From: Casuarius casuarius
Taxonomy: Eukaryota > Chordata > Aves > Casuariiformes > Casuariidae
NCBI GenBank assembly: GCA_003342895.1
Contig: PTFA01000020.1
Span: 4,025,437-4,089,436 of the forward strand
Length of the DNA: 64,000 bases
Direction of reading: 5' to 3'
Shown here: positions 1 through 13,366 of the stretch, piece after piece
Position numbering within the stretch: the first letter of the stretch is position 1
Layout of the letters: every line of letters starts with the position of its first letter
Position numbers and translations under genes: made by a program
The notes under the pieces: model-generated
Database searches by the model: none
Told to the model about the DNA's origin: nothing
Seen by the model: the letters and a program-made list of their open reading frames with translations, nothing else

Positions 1-2029
1 TACCTGCACACTAGATCCTTGGTACATGACCAGCCTCACAGCCTCACCACCCCAGGAGCATCCTGGTTACCAGCGCGCTAAATCTCCAGAGACTCTTGCC
101 AACTTGACAGCGTTACCTTCCTTAGGCCACACCTTCCCTTCCCCACGGCAAGGTCGTTGCTGGCCTGGGGCGCATGGGCGGAAAGTTGGGTAGGCTCCTG
201 CTGTGCAGCTCCTGGTTATAGGTCTGGGCCATTACCAGGCACGGTCCGCAGGCATCCCCCAGCATTCATCTTCCCAAACAGCTTCCCCATCTCTAGGATC
301 TTCCCCCACTTTGAAGATCTTTCCTCCAGCCAGGATCTTCACCTTCTTTCTGAAACCACTTCTATTTTGGGAACCTCCTTTTTGGCACCAGCTCTTCTTT
401 CTAGAACACCAGGACCCCGGGTTCTCTATCTAAAAAGTCAACGTGCAGAAGCACAATGACTGATCAGCCTCCTGACGGATGCTTCTGGCTCCTCTCTCTA
501 TTAATTGAAGGATTCAGGACACGCCACTTTCATTTAGTCCGGCTGTTATCAAAATTTACAACCAGCTGGTAGCTGTTGCAGCTAGCAAGTAACAGGCTTC
601 TTGAGAGTTCAGAAGTTCAGTTTTGGACATTCACCCACACATAGACCCAATTATCTGCTGCCTGTTAGCATTCGCAATTTAAGCTATTTTTTTCCACCGA
701 CAATAGCACCTGAGTGCAATGCACAAATACATGCTATTTCATGATTAAAAAGTCAGACCTAAGTAATTATTAATATCAGTTTTCATTGGTTCTAATATTG
801 CTTTAATTACTGAAAATACCAGCTCAGTCTTTTCTCTCTCATAAGACTACTGATAATCTAGAGCTCTGGATTTAGCAATCTAAGATGGTAAGATGATCAC
901 TCTTTCAGAAACAGTAAAGAAGATTCTTGCCATGAAACCACAAAATCACCCTGTCGTTCCTTGAGTCACCACACACAATAGCAGGAACATTATCGGTCTT
1001 TGATTTTGCAAACTTAAGAAATAGCCAAAGATACTCAGCATCAATTTTTTTAAACTGCCACAGTTTCTTATGGTTAGAAGTCTGAGGTACATCAACACGC
1101 TCACAAAATTTTCAGTGAAGGCAGGATGTGGATAAATTGACTGCACAATCTCACATACCAAAGGAAGTCATAAGACTAAAACTTGAAATTGGAGAAGTGG
1201 TAAGAAACAGAAGAACGTCACTGCCCTCTTAGACGCATTTGCACAGAATCATGGCTGAATTTCAGAAGGACTAATCATGACTAATTTCAGAAGGCAAGGC
1301 AAAAATAGCTGTCATGGCTTACCAAAAACCCCAAGATGTGGTCCACAGCGCCCACTCTCACAAGGCAGCCCATTTCTCAACCCAACACACTGCAGCTTTA
1401 TCCGGCACCAGCTCTTGGTGCAGCTCAGTACTGCATCAGCATGGTCAGATGGACATGCTCATCATGGGCCTTGACTTTACTGAAGCAGATAAAGTAAATT
1501 TAAACATTGTAGAAGAAAACCTTAAAGAGTGAATACCATACCGTATTTTAGAATGAGAAGGGAGAAAACTACCAAAAAAAATACTATGGCGTAATATCTC
1601 ATGCAGTCAGAATGTAATTACCCAAACTGGACTTTGCCCAAAACATCAGAGTTAATACACTTACTACTGTGAAAAATACCAAGAAATTTTTAGTGACAAT
1701 ACATGATTAGGACCACGGGTTAAGTCTCACACTGCAGTAGCTCAGAGGTCTTAGCTCCAAGAACGCTGCCAGCACACTGATGAAAATGGGTTTTAGTCAC
1801 AAGCTCAAACAGCTTGTTACTGACACACGTTTCAACACTTGCACAGAGAAGCCAAGCTATTTTAGTACTGAAAGTACCAATACTATTAGAGGATTAAGAG
1901 CCCATGTAACTTGTCTATTACGAGGAGAAAACAAGCCAAAGTATAAATTCAGCAGCATTATCTTGACATAACCCTATGTTAGCATTGCTGTACATTAACC
2001 AGTCTTCAGAACAGCACAGTTTGGGGGTT

Positions 2030-2052
2030 CCCCCCCCCCCCCCAAAAAAAAA
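2030..2052. repeat. C14A9 homopolymer junction
   Basis: Fourteen C (2030-2043) followed directly by nine A (2044-2052), preceded by GGGGG. Base counts in such runs are unreliable. Confidence 0.92.
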
Positions 2053-3625
2053 GCCCTGTAGAGCATGGCCCATGCACTGTTTCAAGTGAGTTGTCCTGTT
2101 GACTTCAAATTTAAGATTGCGTACAAGCCCAAGTGCTTTGGTAGTTCAGGGCCTTACAGCTACCTTCAGATTGGCCTCTGTACTTTGTTCACTTCGTGAT
2201 CTCTTTTGCCACTGTGGGGCTGAGGAGGGGGGAACACAACAACTCCTCATGCTGTCTCCCATTTTATGTATTACAGAAATTGCTATCCAAATTGTAGTAT
2301 GCATTGGAGAGATTTTAAATGAAGACAGAAGCGTTCATGTAACTGTAAAGAATTCACAGGAAAGTACTTAAATATACACATCGGTCCTCTTGTGGAGAGC
2401 GGCAAAGTGAGGCAGGCACCCCGCGGCTGGGCAGCACCTCCCCAGCGCTTGCACAGAGATCGCTGCAGTCGGCTCGTGCCTCTTCTCCCCTCCCAGCCAG
2501 CTGTGCAAACTGTGCAGAAATCCTACCAAGAGCAACGTTTTAATCTCGTTCCAATACCCCTTCTCCCAACCCCATGCAGGCAGGCAAGGCAGCCCGCCTC
2601 CCGCCTGCCTCTGTGAAAGCCTCAGAAGTCCTTTATTGTGCTTCCCACCGCGTCGCCTGCAGCTCGCTGCTTCTCCTTTGAAGATGCGCATCAGAATCCT
2701 TCTCTCTGCTGTTTTAGTGCTTCGGTAAAGGGTTTTCTTGGTCTTAAGTAAGTGTTTTTACAAATCTAAAAGTATGTTTTTAAAGAGCATCCTCACAGTT
2801 TGCCAGCCAGCGTACTATGATGTGACTTTTCATCAATGAGTCCTGGTGTTACTGAAAGAGGAGAAAAGTCTCCACAAGTTCTCAGAATACTCCTCTGGCC
2901 ATTTTATTTTTTTTTAATCTATTTACAATGGCTATTGTTTACTGGTACACCACCAAAAATCAAAACAATGCTTACCTAAAATGCAGTTATTGTTGTTCAG
3001 AAACATAGGGACTCGCAGACACTGATCTACGTCTGGAAGTATGAAAGAGTAACAAGTGAACTTGCACTTTCAACGTAAAGTCTGTGTCTTACTGCACCAA
3101 TCTTTCAGACTCTGGTCTTAACTGAAATGGCCCTGCACCACCTTGTGACTTAATACAGTCACCCAAAAGATGATGGAAACCAAAGAACTGAAAAAAGAAA
3201 TCTGAATACATCGCTCCTCTCCTGCCCCATGCTATTGAAATTTGCTTCATTTGCACCAAGGGAAGAGAAGGTTTATGTGCAAAATGGGATCAAGGGCACC
3301 CACAGCTCAGACAACAGAGACTGAACACTGTCTAGGTCAGTGAGCATGAAACATGCATTTCAGCAGTACAGTCTGTGATACAGCACACCTTACTTTGCCA
3401 AAGACAACCACAACAGAGACAGCTCTCTCATCACCATCTGCAAGCATCGTTTGTCAGTAGCATAAAGAAAAAGTGTCACAGAGGTACCAGAACTACGTGG
3501 CACTTGTCTACGTGATGCGATTTGCTGCACAGTAACAAGTAGTTATTCACTGAAGTAGTTAAGTCATAAATGTCAACCTTGCACAGACTAATGCAAGGCT
3601 AACAGGTAGAGCAAATAACACCTAC

Positions 3626-3674
3626 CTGTAAACACCAAAGGAGAATTACAACTAGTAGGGTACTCCCAGCAGCT
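3626..3674 (-). other. Candidate short exon
   Basis: On the minus strand the acceptor reads CTCTCCCCATCCTGCAG and the donor ACAG|GTAGGTG. The 49-bp interval is open in at least one frame. Splice signals are the only evidence. Confidence 0.18.
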
Positions 3675-6550
3675 CTGCAGGATGGGGAGAGCCCTGTCCC
3701 CCATCCGGGACTTAGGCTAAACCTGACCCAGCCCTGTAAGACTCCTGTATTTGAAACTCAGCTCTAAATTGACTGCGAATGCACTAAACACCCCTCACTC
3801 CACCAGTGTTGCTCTGCACAGAGCTTTAGGCTAAGTATAAGCCTGGTATAAGGGGGCAGAGGAAGGTGGGGGCGAAACAACAGTGTTTGTAATTTGTGCT
3901 TTTTAATACACTACCTACTTCTGCCGCAGGTAATGCAGCTCGCAGTGAATGTATGAACTGATTAGGAATTAATATTTAAAGCCCTTTGAGAACTACATTT
4001 CTGCTAAAGCCTCTTTCAGAACATGGAATACACTTTCACTTAAAAGCCATTTATGAAAATGACTGAGATTTATGAATACACAAATTTGTATAAGAACTCA
4101 GGGGGCAGTCTCGCCAAACTCGCGCTGATTAACGCCCCTCACTATCAAAAAGCAGCAGGTGCTTTGGACCACTCGTGCGAGGTTTACTGCTCAATAAAAG
4201 ACATTTTTGTTAAGGAAGACTTTTCCTGCGCCTAAGATGGTTGGGATGCCAAGTCCCGGAATGGGACGGATAGGCAAAAGGAAACAGTGGCCAGACAGCA
4301 TTTTAGGATGCAGCAAAAAGATGGAACGGGGAAGAAGATGCATTCCGAGCAGGCGTCTGAGGAGGGTCTTGCATGGAAGAAACTGCGCATACTCTAAACT
4401 CTGTTTGTTCACATTTACTCAGGATGATGACACCCAATGCCAGGAACAGAAGTATGCATCAGCTCTAAGTGCCCACTAACAGCCAACGCAAGCACAGTAA
4501 GCGTGCTGACCATTTACCCTGCAGGGCTGCTGGTACCTCCAGCACGACAGCCTGGGGCTCCAGGATCCTGCTCAGGCTGCCCACAGCAGCCCAGCTCTGA
4601 GCAATCAGGCACATCCCCTGGCAGAGAGTCATCTCTCCTCCCCGCCATCCTTTTTTCCAAGCTATCTTCATGCTGTTCCAGAAATGATGCTCAGTGCAGA
4701 GTCTTCTGCCAAAACCCTGTCTAATTCCCTCTATACTTCTGGAGCAGTGCTGGAGGTGCTATTTCTGTCTTTGATCTACTACTCCCACCTGCTGTCTTGC
4801 TGCAGCCCTGCAGGTAATCTCTGTGGTGACTGGGTGAGCCATCTCCCCTGGGATTAGTTTGTAAGCCTCCTGGTCCCCCTATCTGTTACTCACCCTTACA
4901 GCGTGAGCTGGGCTATAATCTCCACAGATGTGCAGCTGTAAATACAAACCATAAGTACGGCAAAGGGTTTGCTTGTCAAAAATACAAATACTCCTGTGGC
5001 TCCATAAAAACAGCCATTTAACAGAAGCCAGGTGTAGGCTGCCTGTACAAGAGGTGAAGACTCCACAGAAAGCAAGTTGCAGAGAGACACTTCCTTGTGC
5101 GAGGCGTGAGACTAGGGTTACGCCAGCTCTGCACTCTTCCTTTCACCTTACCCGGCCTCCCAGACATACCCCATATGCCAGGAGCCTCAACCCGGAAAAT
5201 TCTTCCTAGAACAAGTGAAAACCTGACAAAGTCCCTATGAGCTGACATTTTGCTTAGAACAAGAATGCAGGAGCAGACCATAGAAGATGTGGGTGTATTT
5301 AAACAGGTATTTTTGGCTTCTACCCAGACAGGTAGGAGCCCAAGCCACATGTAGTTCAAGGGCTGTAGTAGAACTGGGCAATGTAATCTTGCCAATACAT
5401 CGCAGATGTTTCACCATTCATAATGGGAGATGTAAGGAGTATGGTTGCAAAGCTATGCTGCAAGTTGGTTTGAGGCAAAATTGCACCCACTTCAAACAGG
5501 AATAAAATTTCTGAATATACTCCTGACTCTGCCACAGCAAAGAGTTGCCTTCTGCAGGCGTAGGCTTTTCCACATCAAAGCAATGTAGTTTAAAAAGACA
5601 CTGGAATAAACCACCCCATACTTTTTGATACACAGGTCAAGGAGGAGATAAAGCAGCTAACTAAAGCACAGAACTCTGTCACTCTGAGCCATCTAGGAGA
5701 TGGGAACAAGGATCTCCAGTGCATAACACACATCAGCATGTCTAGCTATTCAAAAGAGCCACATCCAGCATCTGTAAACACATGGCTTTTTCATGTTAAG
5801 CACATAAATCTATATACTGCAGTAGCAGTAAGGCAGATGAGAAAGCATGGTTTCAGAATAAGAGATCTGATTGTCCCAGAGACTCTCCAAACTCTCTTAC
5901 CGTGGTCTTCCAAGGTTCATTTAAACCATATGTTTTACTGCTACTCTGAAATCTGTTCTGTGCTGGCTACAGTAATGAATGGGCAAAGCTTTCATTTTTT
6001 GTAGTGTTACTGTTTCTCTAATGCATCGCTGCTCAGAGTTTGTGGAAAGATCCATCTTTGGTGAGACTGGAACTTTGCTAAACGAGTACTTACAGGCCCA
6101 TTTGGAAAAGGCTGTCATCTAACTGTGGTTCCTCTGCTTAAGCTCAGGAAGAACAGAGAGCCCCAAATCTGCCAGTATGCCTCTATTAATATTTGGAGAA
6201 TTAGCTGTTTTATTAGAGAAAAAGGCCAGGCAGTCAGAAAGAGATTTTGTGAGATCAGGCTAAAAATAGTATTGAGCATTTATTCATCTGTAAGTCTGTT
6301 TATCTTGGATAGCTTTTCATTGATTTTACTGGGGCTCTTCCAGGTCTGTAAGCTTGAAAAGCTTTTAACAAATAAAGGTACTTCTTTGTCAGATGAGCTG
6401 TTTCCAAGCTTTCAAAGCAAGAGGCTGCCTTTAACCTTCGTGGCAAACCCGTCAATAAAAGTGATGATCAAAGAGGGCAAAAGCCTACCCTCAGTAGTAC
6501 AGAGCTGCAGAATCACATATTTCCCAAGAATGCAGACTCCTTTTCCTCAG

Positions 6551-6664
6551 CACACGCCCAATAACTAAATAAGCAAACAGAAAGTGGGACCCAGAAGTAT
6601 ATCCTGCATATCCTTTCACCGAGCGTACGCCATGTGCACATTTAACTGTGTCCAGATCCTCAAG
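6551..6664 (+). other. Candidate exon, probably non-coding or 5' UTR
   Basis: The acceptor side reads ACTCCTTTTCCTCAG up to 6550, a strong pyrimidine tract plus CAG. The donor is AAG|GTAAGT at 6662-6670, the full consensus. The 114-bp interval has stops in all three plus frames near its 5' end (AATAACTAAATAAG). An ATG at about 6631 then stays open to the donor, so it would fit a long non-coding RNA or a 5'-UTR/start exon. No protein homology is recognised. Confidence 0.25.
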
Positions 6665-7184
6665 GTAAGTAGCACCACCCTGGATTACGACAGGAGCAAA
6701 GGTGATTTGGATGTTAGGTCACGTGGAAGTAGTTGGCACGCTGCTGGAACTGTACTTTCTCTTGCATTAGACCTTGTGTTTATTTGGAGATGGTGTTTTG
6801 AAAGAACTGAAGAAACATTAATTTAATTTGTGCTATAAAACACTCACAAGGTACTGAGAGTGGAGGATTCACTAGCAAAATGCAAACTCATCTGACGTTA
6901 GAGGTAGCAAGAGTCATAGAACAAACACTAACACAGAAGTTGGGGGGAAAAGGGGAAGTGTGTTGCTGTAATCGGTGGAAATTTAGCAGACTTGGAATTT
7001 TGCGAGTAAAACAAGAGCACAGGACTTTGATGACTGCTAGTTATTGAATTTTCCATGGGACTTTCTCAAGTCTTGAAGCTAACACTGCTGTCTTAGCCAA
7101 ATACGGGTGATTATATTTTTCTTTCTTCAGTTTCCCTTAAAGCATCAATTACAGAAGCTACTCTCTTCCTTCTGCCTTGCATAG

Positions 7185-7233
7185 CTTTTTGCAAGCAGCT
7201 GCCGTCTTCCACAGAACCTGTCAGTAGTCTTTG
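7185..7233 (+). other. Candidate short exon
   Basis: Preceded by CTCTCTTCCTTCTGCCTTGCATAG, a long pyrimidine-rich acceptor, and followed by TTG|GTGAGTG. The interval is 49 bp, on the same strand and 520 bp downstream of the 6551-6664 candidate. The two could be consecutive exons of one transcript, but this rests on splice signals alone. Confidence 0.2.
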
Positions 7234-8719
7234 GTGAGTGGATTAAGTTCCTCTATACTGTATACTCAAGTGTTAGTGTCCTAATTGCATCCTTTGGGGT
7301 ACAGGGTATAACTTAAGTGTTCTGTATACCATAAACTGTTAAAGTACCTTAACATAGTGCTTAATACCTAGCCTAAACCACTTTCAAAGCTTAAGAGGCT
7401 ACCTCTACTTACAATTTAAAGCAGCTTAGTGTGTCTAATCAGAAAATCTGTATTCCAAACAGGAGAGATTGTCGTCCCTATGAAACAAAGGATTATCCAT
7501 TGAGCGTCAATGGAAATAAACTGATCATTTGAAGAAAATCCACTTAAACCCATTTCCCATTTACCCATTTCCAAAACTAATTGGAGCACACTGTATGGAA
7601 CAAATGAAGGATGTCACTGATTAATGTCCCCTTGGAAACTTAACCTACTTTACTCAAAAGTAAAGGCCAGAGTTTCAAAGTATGCCTAGTAACATAAGCG
7701 CTGTCATTTCTGGGTACAAATCCTGAGGCATTTGAAAGAGATCTGCTTTTCAAAGATTGCCAGCCCCCTTACACTTGAAATCAGCATTCAATCCCAAACC
7801 CAGTGAAGTCAATGACAAACATTTCATTCACTTTAAGAAATACAGCAGTCCACACACACCTTTTGACTTTGTCACAGGAACAGTAACTGAAAGTAGATAA
7901 CACAGGTTAGTTCTGAAAAAAATATTTTAAGTAATTACCTGGTAGAGTTTGTTTAAATTTAATTTGAAAAAAAATCTAAAATGACATTTTCAGAATGTCT
8001 TCTGGTCTCTTATTTGCCTTCTTCACCAAGTATCAATAAGACAAACATATCGCTACATAAATGATCCTTTATATAAGTAATTGCCTCTTGTGCTAACTCT
8101 GAAATAACTTCAGACCATGCCTATTTGATGACCATTACTGGAATGAAAACCATATAAAAAGGACTATCAAATCAGACATAGTATTGCTTTCTCTTCATCG
8201 AGAAGATAAAATGTATACAAGTAGTTATGAGATTCAGCATCACTGGGTTCCCATAGAAATTTCATATCCTAGTATGGTCTTTTTACTGCCTTGATGTGTC
8301 TGTTTTAGCATTTGGGTCCAGGTCAGAAGAACCATTTCAAAGCAGCTCTCCCAGTTGTCCTCACTTTCAGCAAACTCCAGATTTTGAAGGGGAAGTGGTA
8401 CAGACTGGTACTTATCCACTGCCCCCTCAGCTTTTCCTTTGCTGCTGGTGAAACTCCCAGAAACGTGTCAGTCACTGTTTGGGTTGTGACTCCGTTCAGC
8501 AGTCAGAACCTACCCACCATCAGTGGCTCTTCACCACTGTTGCAGGGGGGTTAAATACCATTTTGTACAATTAGGAACAAACACCTACAGTAATACCAGC
8601 TAAAGCATTTCCTATCCAAAGATCCTACATGCCCAGGATGCTCACAGACAGACTGCCACGCTGTCTTCAGCGTATTCAAACATACCCTAAGGATATAGGA
8701 GCTAGTTTTTTGCCAGCAC

Positions 8720-8733
8720 TTTTTTTTTTTTTT
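8720..8733. repeat. T14 homopolymer
   Basis: Fourteen T, followed by A and a G5A8 stretch around 8747-8759. Confidence 0.9.
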
Positions 8734-10173
8734 ATTACATGAATTGGGGGAAAAAAAATTCTCACTGTAGAGCTGGTTTCTACCAAACCACATAAAGCCA
8801 GCCTCTATCATTTATAGGTGCAGAAAAAGTTATTCAAAGTTTCAAAAATACCTTTATTTTATCTACAGCCAACTACCATCTACCAGGTCAAATTAGGTCT
8901 CCTAAAACTGTCACTGGCAGAGAAGTCTCTCAGAATTTTCTGGCAAATTATAAGACATTTTTATTAATATAGGTACATATATATGTTTTTCATATGTATG
9001 CAGCTTTAGAAATGCATCTATACTCCATTCCCAAGGAAAGCATAAAGCAAAAGCTTCAACATACTTAAATCTCTCATACTTGCATCTTTCTTAAAGAAAT
9101 ATCAGTGAGCTTTGATAGGCTTCTTGCTGATTTCTGTTTAAATACTATCATGAAGCATGAGTGTAATACATGTTTGCCACAGTGGAAAATGGAAATATGC
9201 AATTTTTCTTTTTTTTTTGTCAGTTGCTTATCGTATTGTTGCTGTACACAATACATAACATTCGCTATTATTGTTACAGGTTCAGCAGAAATGTGAGTAT
9301 TATTGATACCGGTGACTAACAATCGATTAGATGAGAAAGTGTGGTTAAATTCTCAGCTGATACAGGTTTACCACCAGATTAAAAATCCTGCTTATGTTTT
9401 GACAGGATAGGTCAAAAGTTCATTTCAAACAGGAAAAATAAAATCCTTAAAACAATCATTTTGATTGACTAAGTCCATAACAAATTTGGACCCCCAATAC
9501 ATATGTTTTCAGATCCCTTTCAAAACTGTATTCTACCATCAGAAACACTGTAATACAATAAATAATATCAGACCAACAACTATGAATTTTATCCTATTGC
9601 TAATAATGGCTTAAAATGGAAATGTGGGGACACGCTGTTTGAGTCATACCATCAAATTTTGTAAGTAATGTTGTAGATAGCATTTAATATGTATTAAATG
9701 TAAACAGGTGTGCAATAGCACATATAAAACAGTTATATACCAAATCCCTTCCCCAACGAAGCAGCTGTGCACAAGCTTGGAAGGACCCCACCAGATGCTA
9801 CTGGAAACGTACTTCACCATATTTCAGCAGATTTCATCCACAGTTTGAAGTGCTCTATCTAGCTGCAATTCCAGATTTATCAATACAAGCCTTCAAAATC
9901 AAAATTCAGGATGTTGAAGGTAAAAACAATAATGTATAAATTTTCAGATCTCGGAACTTAATATAGTTGGTTTCTTCTTCATCTCATTCAGGATTCAGAG
10001 TCAGGGCCCTGAAGTTACAGGTTACAAACATGCATGCATTTCTTGTTCTACAACAAATATCCTGAAAGTGTTAGGTGAGACTAACAAATGTGCTAAAATT
10101 CAGGTCTATCACCAATATTGCAAACTAGTATGTCACAAAGTTCAAATGACTGCTGTTTCCAGAATGAAACATT

Positions 10174-10204
10174 CCTTTCCCCCCCCCCCACCCCTTTTCT
10201 TTTG
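10174..10204. repeat. C-rich pyrimidine tract, copy 1
   Basis: TTCCTTT, then C11, A, C4 and TTTTCTTTTG. It has the same plan as the tract at about 10471-10500. The opposite strand carries long G runs. Confidence 0.85.
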
Positions 10205-10470
10205 CCAAAAGAAGTAGTCAAAGTCTTTCCAAACCAACCCCTCCTTAAACTGATGATGGCTTAAACCTCATGAGTTCAGTGGCAAGAAAGGCGGGGTTGG
10301 GGATGGGGGACCACCCTGCAAAAAGCTCCACATGATTCTTCAAGTTTTCCTGCCATCTTCCATCTCTCTTTCCCTAGAGAAAGGTCTGCACAGTATCAAC
10401 TCCCTCTCTGTTATGACTCCTCTGATCACAAAACTCATAGCCCACAAAATTCAGAGCCCAAACCATAAAT

Positions 10471-10500
10471 TCCCTTCTCCCCCCCACCCCTTCTTTTTTG
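10471..10500. repeat. C-rich pyrimidine tract, copy 2
   Basis: TCCCTTCT, then C8, A, C4 and TTCTTTTTTG, matching the layout of the tract about 300 bp upstream. Confidence 0.8.
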
Positions 10501-11814
10501 GAGGATTAGACTTTTAATCTGATGAATTTAATGATCTGGTATGCCTCTGCATCAATCAAAGGCAATTTAATTCTGAAGTAGAGCATTTACGCATAGGCTT
10601 AAAGAGTTCATATTAAAGAGATCTTTCTTTCAGGGCCCCCATGTTTCATTTCTTTCTTATTTTGAGTGTAGTTTAAGGAAAAAGTTCATTCAAGACTATT
10701 GAAAGAGAGCCTTGTATTAAATCCAATAAAAAGAAAACATAGCCTCATAATAGAAATATAACTGGAAACCCAGAGACTTAAATTACATACCTGGTTTCTC
10801 CTCTGACTTTTCATCTGACTGGACAAGTTGTGTTAAATCCTTTAAGTCCTGAATGAAAACATTTCCTTCCACCACCGTTATAAGCACTGTTCATCAATGC
10901 TTATAGTCCCCTGAGATTCTCAGATGAAATACATCATGCAAGTTAGAAAGGTTACCTACTCTTATGTTTTTCTATTTTACTTTCCTGGCTTAACCTGTGA
11001 TAAATGTTCATTGATTCCTTTGTGTGACATAATTGCAGGCATTGAACATCCTGTATTGCCGTGATACGTGCTCTAGCTCTCTGCTCTGAATCTTCTAGTC
11101 CTCAGCAAGTTTACTTCTCCATTACAGAATGGACCAGGTATTAAATGCATTCGGGGTCAGTTCTGGTTGGTATTCCAGAAGTAGAATAAACGCATCTGTT
11201 TTCTTGATTCTGCAACACACTGTCCTCAGACACAACGAAACCATGCAACAGGCTGGTAGAAAAGGTATATATCCAGCCTAGGTCTCCTAATGACTAATGA
11301 TAAAATGCACCTGTTTAGTAGGGATCCTGAAATCCAGGCTATCAAGAAGATTTTTCTACAAAAAGGTACAAAACAAAAGCTGCTCAAGAAAGAGCATTTT
11401 TTCCCTATTTTAAAACGTTGCTGCAGGAGTTGACAAAAACTCCCAAAGGAAGTAGTCAGCAAATCCACAGAGGAGGCACTTAAAAGACTCAAGTAACAAA
11501 ACAACTGAAAAGTTTTAACAGGTCTCTAAGGCTGAGCAATTTGTTCCCACCAGGAGATTTCTCTGTGGAGGTCCATCTTATATTACGAGTGACGAAACAC
11601 CCACAGAGCAAGTAATAAGTGTGTCTGAAATCAATCAAATAGAATTATTTTACTTCAGCTATATTTTCTATTGTAGTTTCTAAAGATTACAATATTTTAT
11701 TAGTCCTATCACCACTATAAACCTATTTTATACAACAATTTTGCCTCACAAAGAGACTTGGCAATTTTATTTTGTGGAGTTCTATTGCTATTCTGTCTTA
11801 TACTTTTACCGTGT

Positions 11815-11880
11815 TACAGAGTCACAGTAGTGGGCCCTGGAGGAAGCCACTTGGTTAATCCATTTCAGCCTTCTGTATCA
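11815..11880. mobile_element. Possible heavily decayed CR1 3' tip
   Basis: Sequence around ACAGAGTCACAGTAGTGGGC, GGAGGAAGCC and CTTGGTTAATCCATTTCAGC loosely follows the CR1 tip pattern (TCACAGAATGG..., GGAAGGGACC..., AGTCCAACC). The match is patchy, and I could be reading pattern into unique sequence. Confidence 0.2.
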
Positions 11881-11949
11881 CATAAGATGTGTCACTAAAT
11901 TCTTCTCACTCATCTCAACTTATCTGTTCCATTTATTTTAATTTTAATC

Positions 11950-11974
11950 AGATTAAATGAGATTAATTTAATCT
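11950..11974. repeat. AT-rich inverted repeat
   Basis: AGATTAAAT (11950-11958) and ATTTAATCT (11966-11974) are exact reverse complements in a local run of ATTTTAATT-type sequence (about 11935-11992). This is most simply low-complexity DNA. Confidence 0.75.
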
Positions 11975-12424
11975 AAATTTTAATTTTAGATTTATGCAGA
12001 GAAGGGAAAAGGAGAAAAGTACATTGCCACGAGAGGTGCCAGGGACAGCAATCTAATACTGCAGCATGAGCAGTTCTTAAAAAAACAAATTTGAGGTCCA
12101 ACTTGTCCAATGTGCCAGGAACTCCCATGTGGAAGACAGATCATGCATACAAAATTAGTAAACTCAACGATGAGAACTAAATATTTCTCCATTTAGTTAG
12201 GTTTGCTCCCATTCCCATTACTCCTCCTACAGAAAGGCAAGTGATTTGACTAGGCTTATGGGTTTTGAAGCAACAGTTGATTTTCTTCCATGTACCTCAG
12301 CAGCACCCCCCAGAACACTAGTAAAATTTCTCTGCTTTCCTTCCATGTGTGTTTATCCTTGGGCAACACCTATTTCTCAACCTCACTAGTATTCATCTGC
12401 CATTTCACAAAAGACAAATGAACT

Positions 12425-12447
12425 AGGAAGGAAGAAAGGAAGGAAAG
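12425..12447. repeat. GGAA-rich purine stretch
   Basis: GGAAGGAAGAAAGGAAGGAAAG: imperfect GGAA units. Arrays of GGAA are ETS-factor core sites, but this is too short to infer function. Confidence 0.75.
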
Positions 12448-13366
12448 TAAAGTTTCCACAGAATTCCAAGTGATTTGTTAACAAACTTGTGAAAATTGGT
12501 GGTAATGCATCTACCAGCGTCTGCATGGAAGACCTTTCCCAAAAGCCAAGTAACAAGCTAAGCAAAAAGCTACTGGCCCCTTCCCTCTCTCCATGACTAG
12601 TTACACAGTCAGTAGCCCGTGTTCCTGTAGTTTTTCTGGCTGACGAGACAACCTGAGCTGTACGTAGAGCTTTGCCAGAGCAGGTGCTCCCTCAGCTGGT
12701 GAGAGCCCAGGGCTATGACCCAAGTGTCCTACTCCCGCTACTTGGTTCAGTACTTACATACACAACTGTGAATCAAGAGCACCCCAAGGAAAACAAAAGA
12801 AAGGAAAATCAGGCCCGGGTATGTCATAAGAGGTCTGAAAGCAGCTTTTCTTTAACCGCCTTCTGCGCAAAGCTGTTTTCGGCTGCAGGTCAACTGCCAC
12901 TGACTAATTGCAGTTTTATTTCATGAGCATTAACTACCCACCGATCACCATACAGCAGCACCAACGAACTATAAGTACTTTAGGTTGCCCTTTCAGTCAC
13001 TTCTCATCACTCATTATTAGTTGCTGGCTTCGCTGCCCGTTTCATCGCCCATTAGTATAATAAACACACACTTCTGTGCTACTCGTACAGGATACCGAAG
13101 CAGTGACAGTCAGTTTCCTCAAACCAGAAAAAGAGAAAGTATCAATAACTATCTTTGTCTTTCTCATAAACCTTTTCACTCAAGACCTTGCAGCATTTCT
13201 TGCACGTTTATATTAAATTTAACAGTCATAGTGACTTGGCTAAGCTTTACTCAACTGATCACTGGAGAAAACTACAGGCACTGGAAAATACGGCGGCATA
13301 TGTTTCTTGCATTATCTTAACCCAGACAAGCCTCAGGTCTAATACAATGGAATCAATATCATGCAA

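Larger units (their letters stand above)
1..6550. other. Unique non-coding DNA, no gene recognised
   Basis: Apart from the C14A9 run at 2030 and the candidate exon at 3626-3674, I see no repeat, RNA gene or convincing coding frame. Slightly GC-richer stretches (120-270, 2390-2680, 4500-4680) carry overlapping short frames on both strands with no known homology. The longest frame is a hydrophobic 147-codon one at 6125-6568 that resembles no family. Confidence 0.7.

Noticed and set aside
1314..1532. 72-codon plus frame considered as a processed-gene fragment
   Set aside because: The translation matches no protein I recognise.
6125..6568. 147-codon hydrophobic plus frame
   Set aside because: No family recognised, no start context or splice structure of note, and a frame this long is expected occasionally in 64 kb.
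10786..10815. ACCTGGTTTCTCCTCTGA considered as a U5 snRNA start
   Set aside because: Only the first half resembles U5, and no loop or Sm-site sequence follows.
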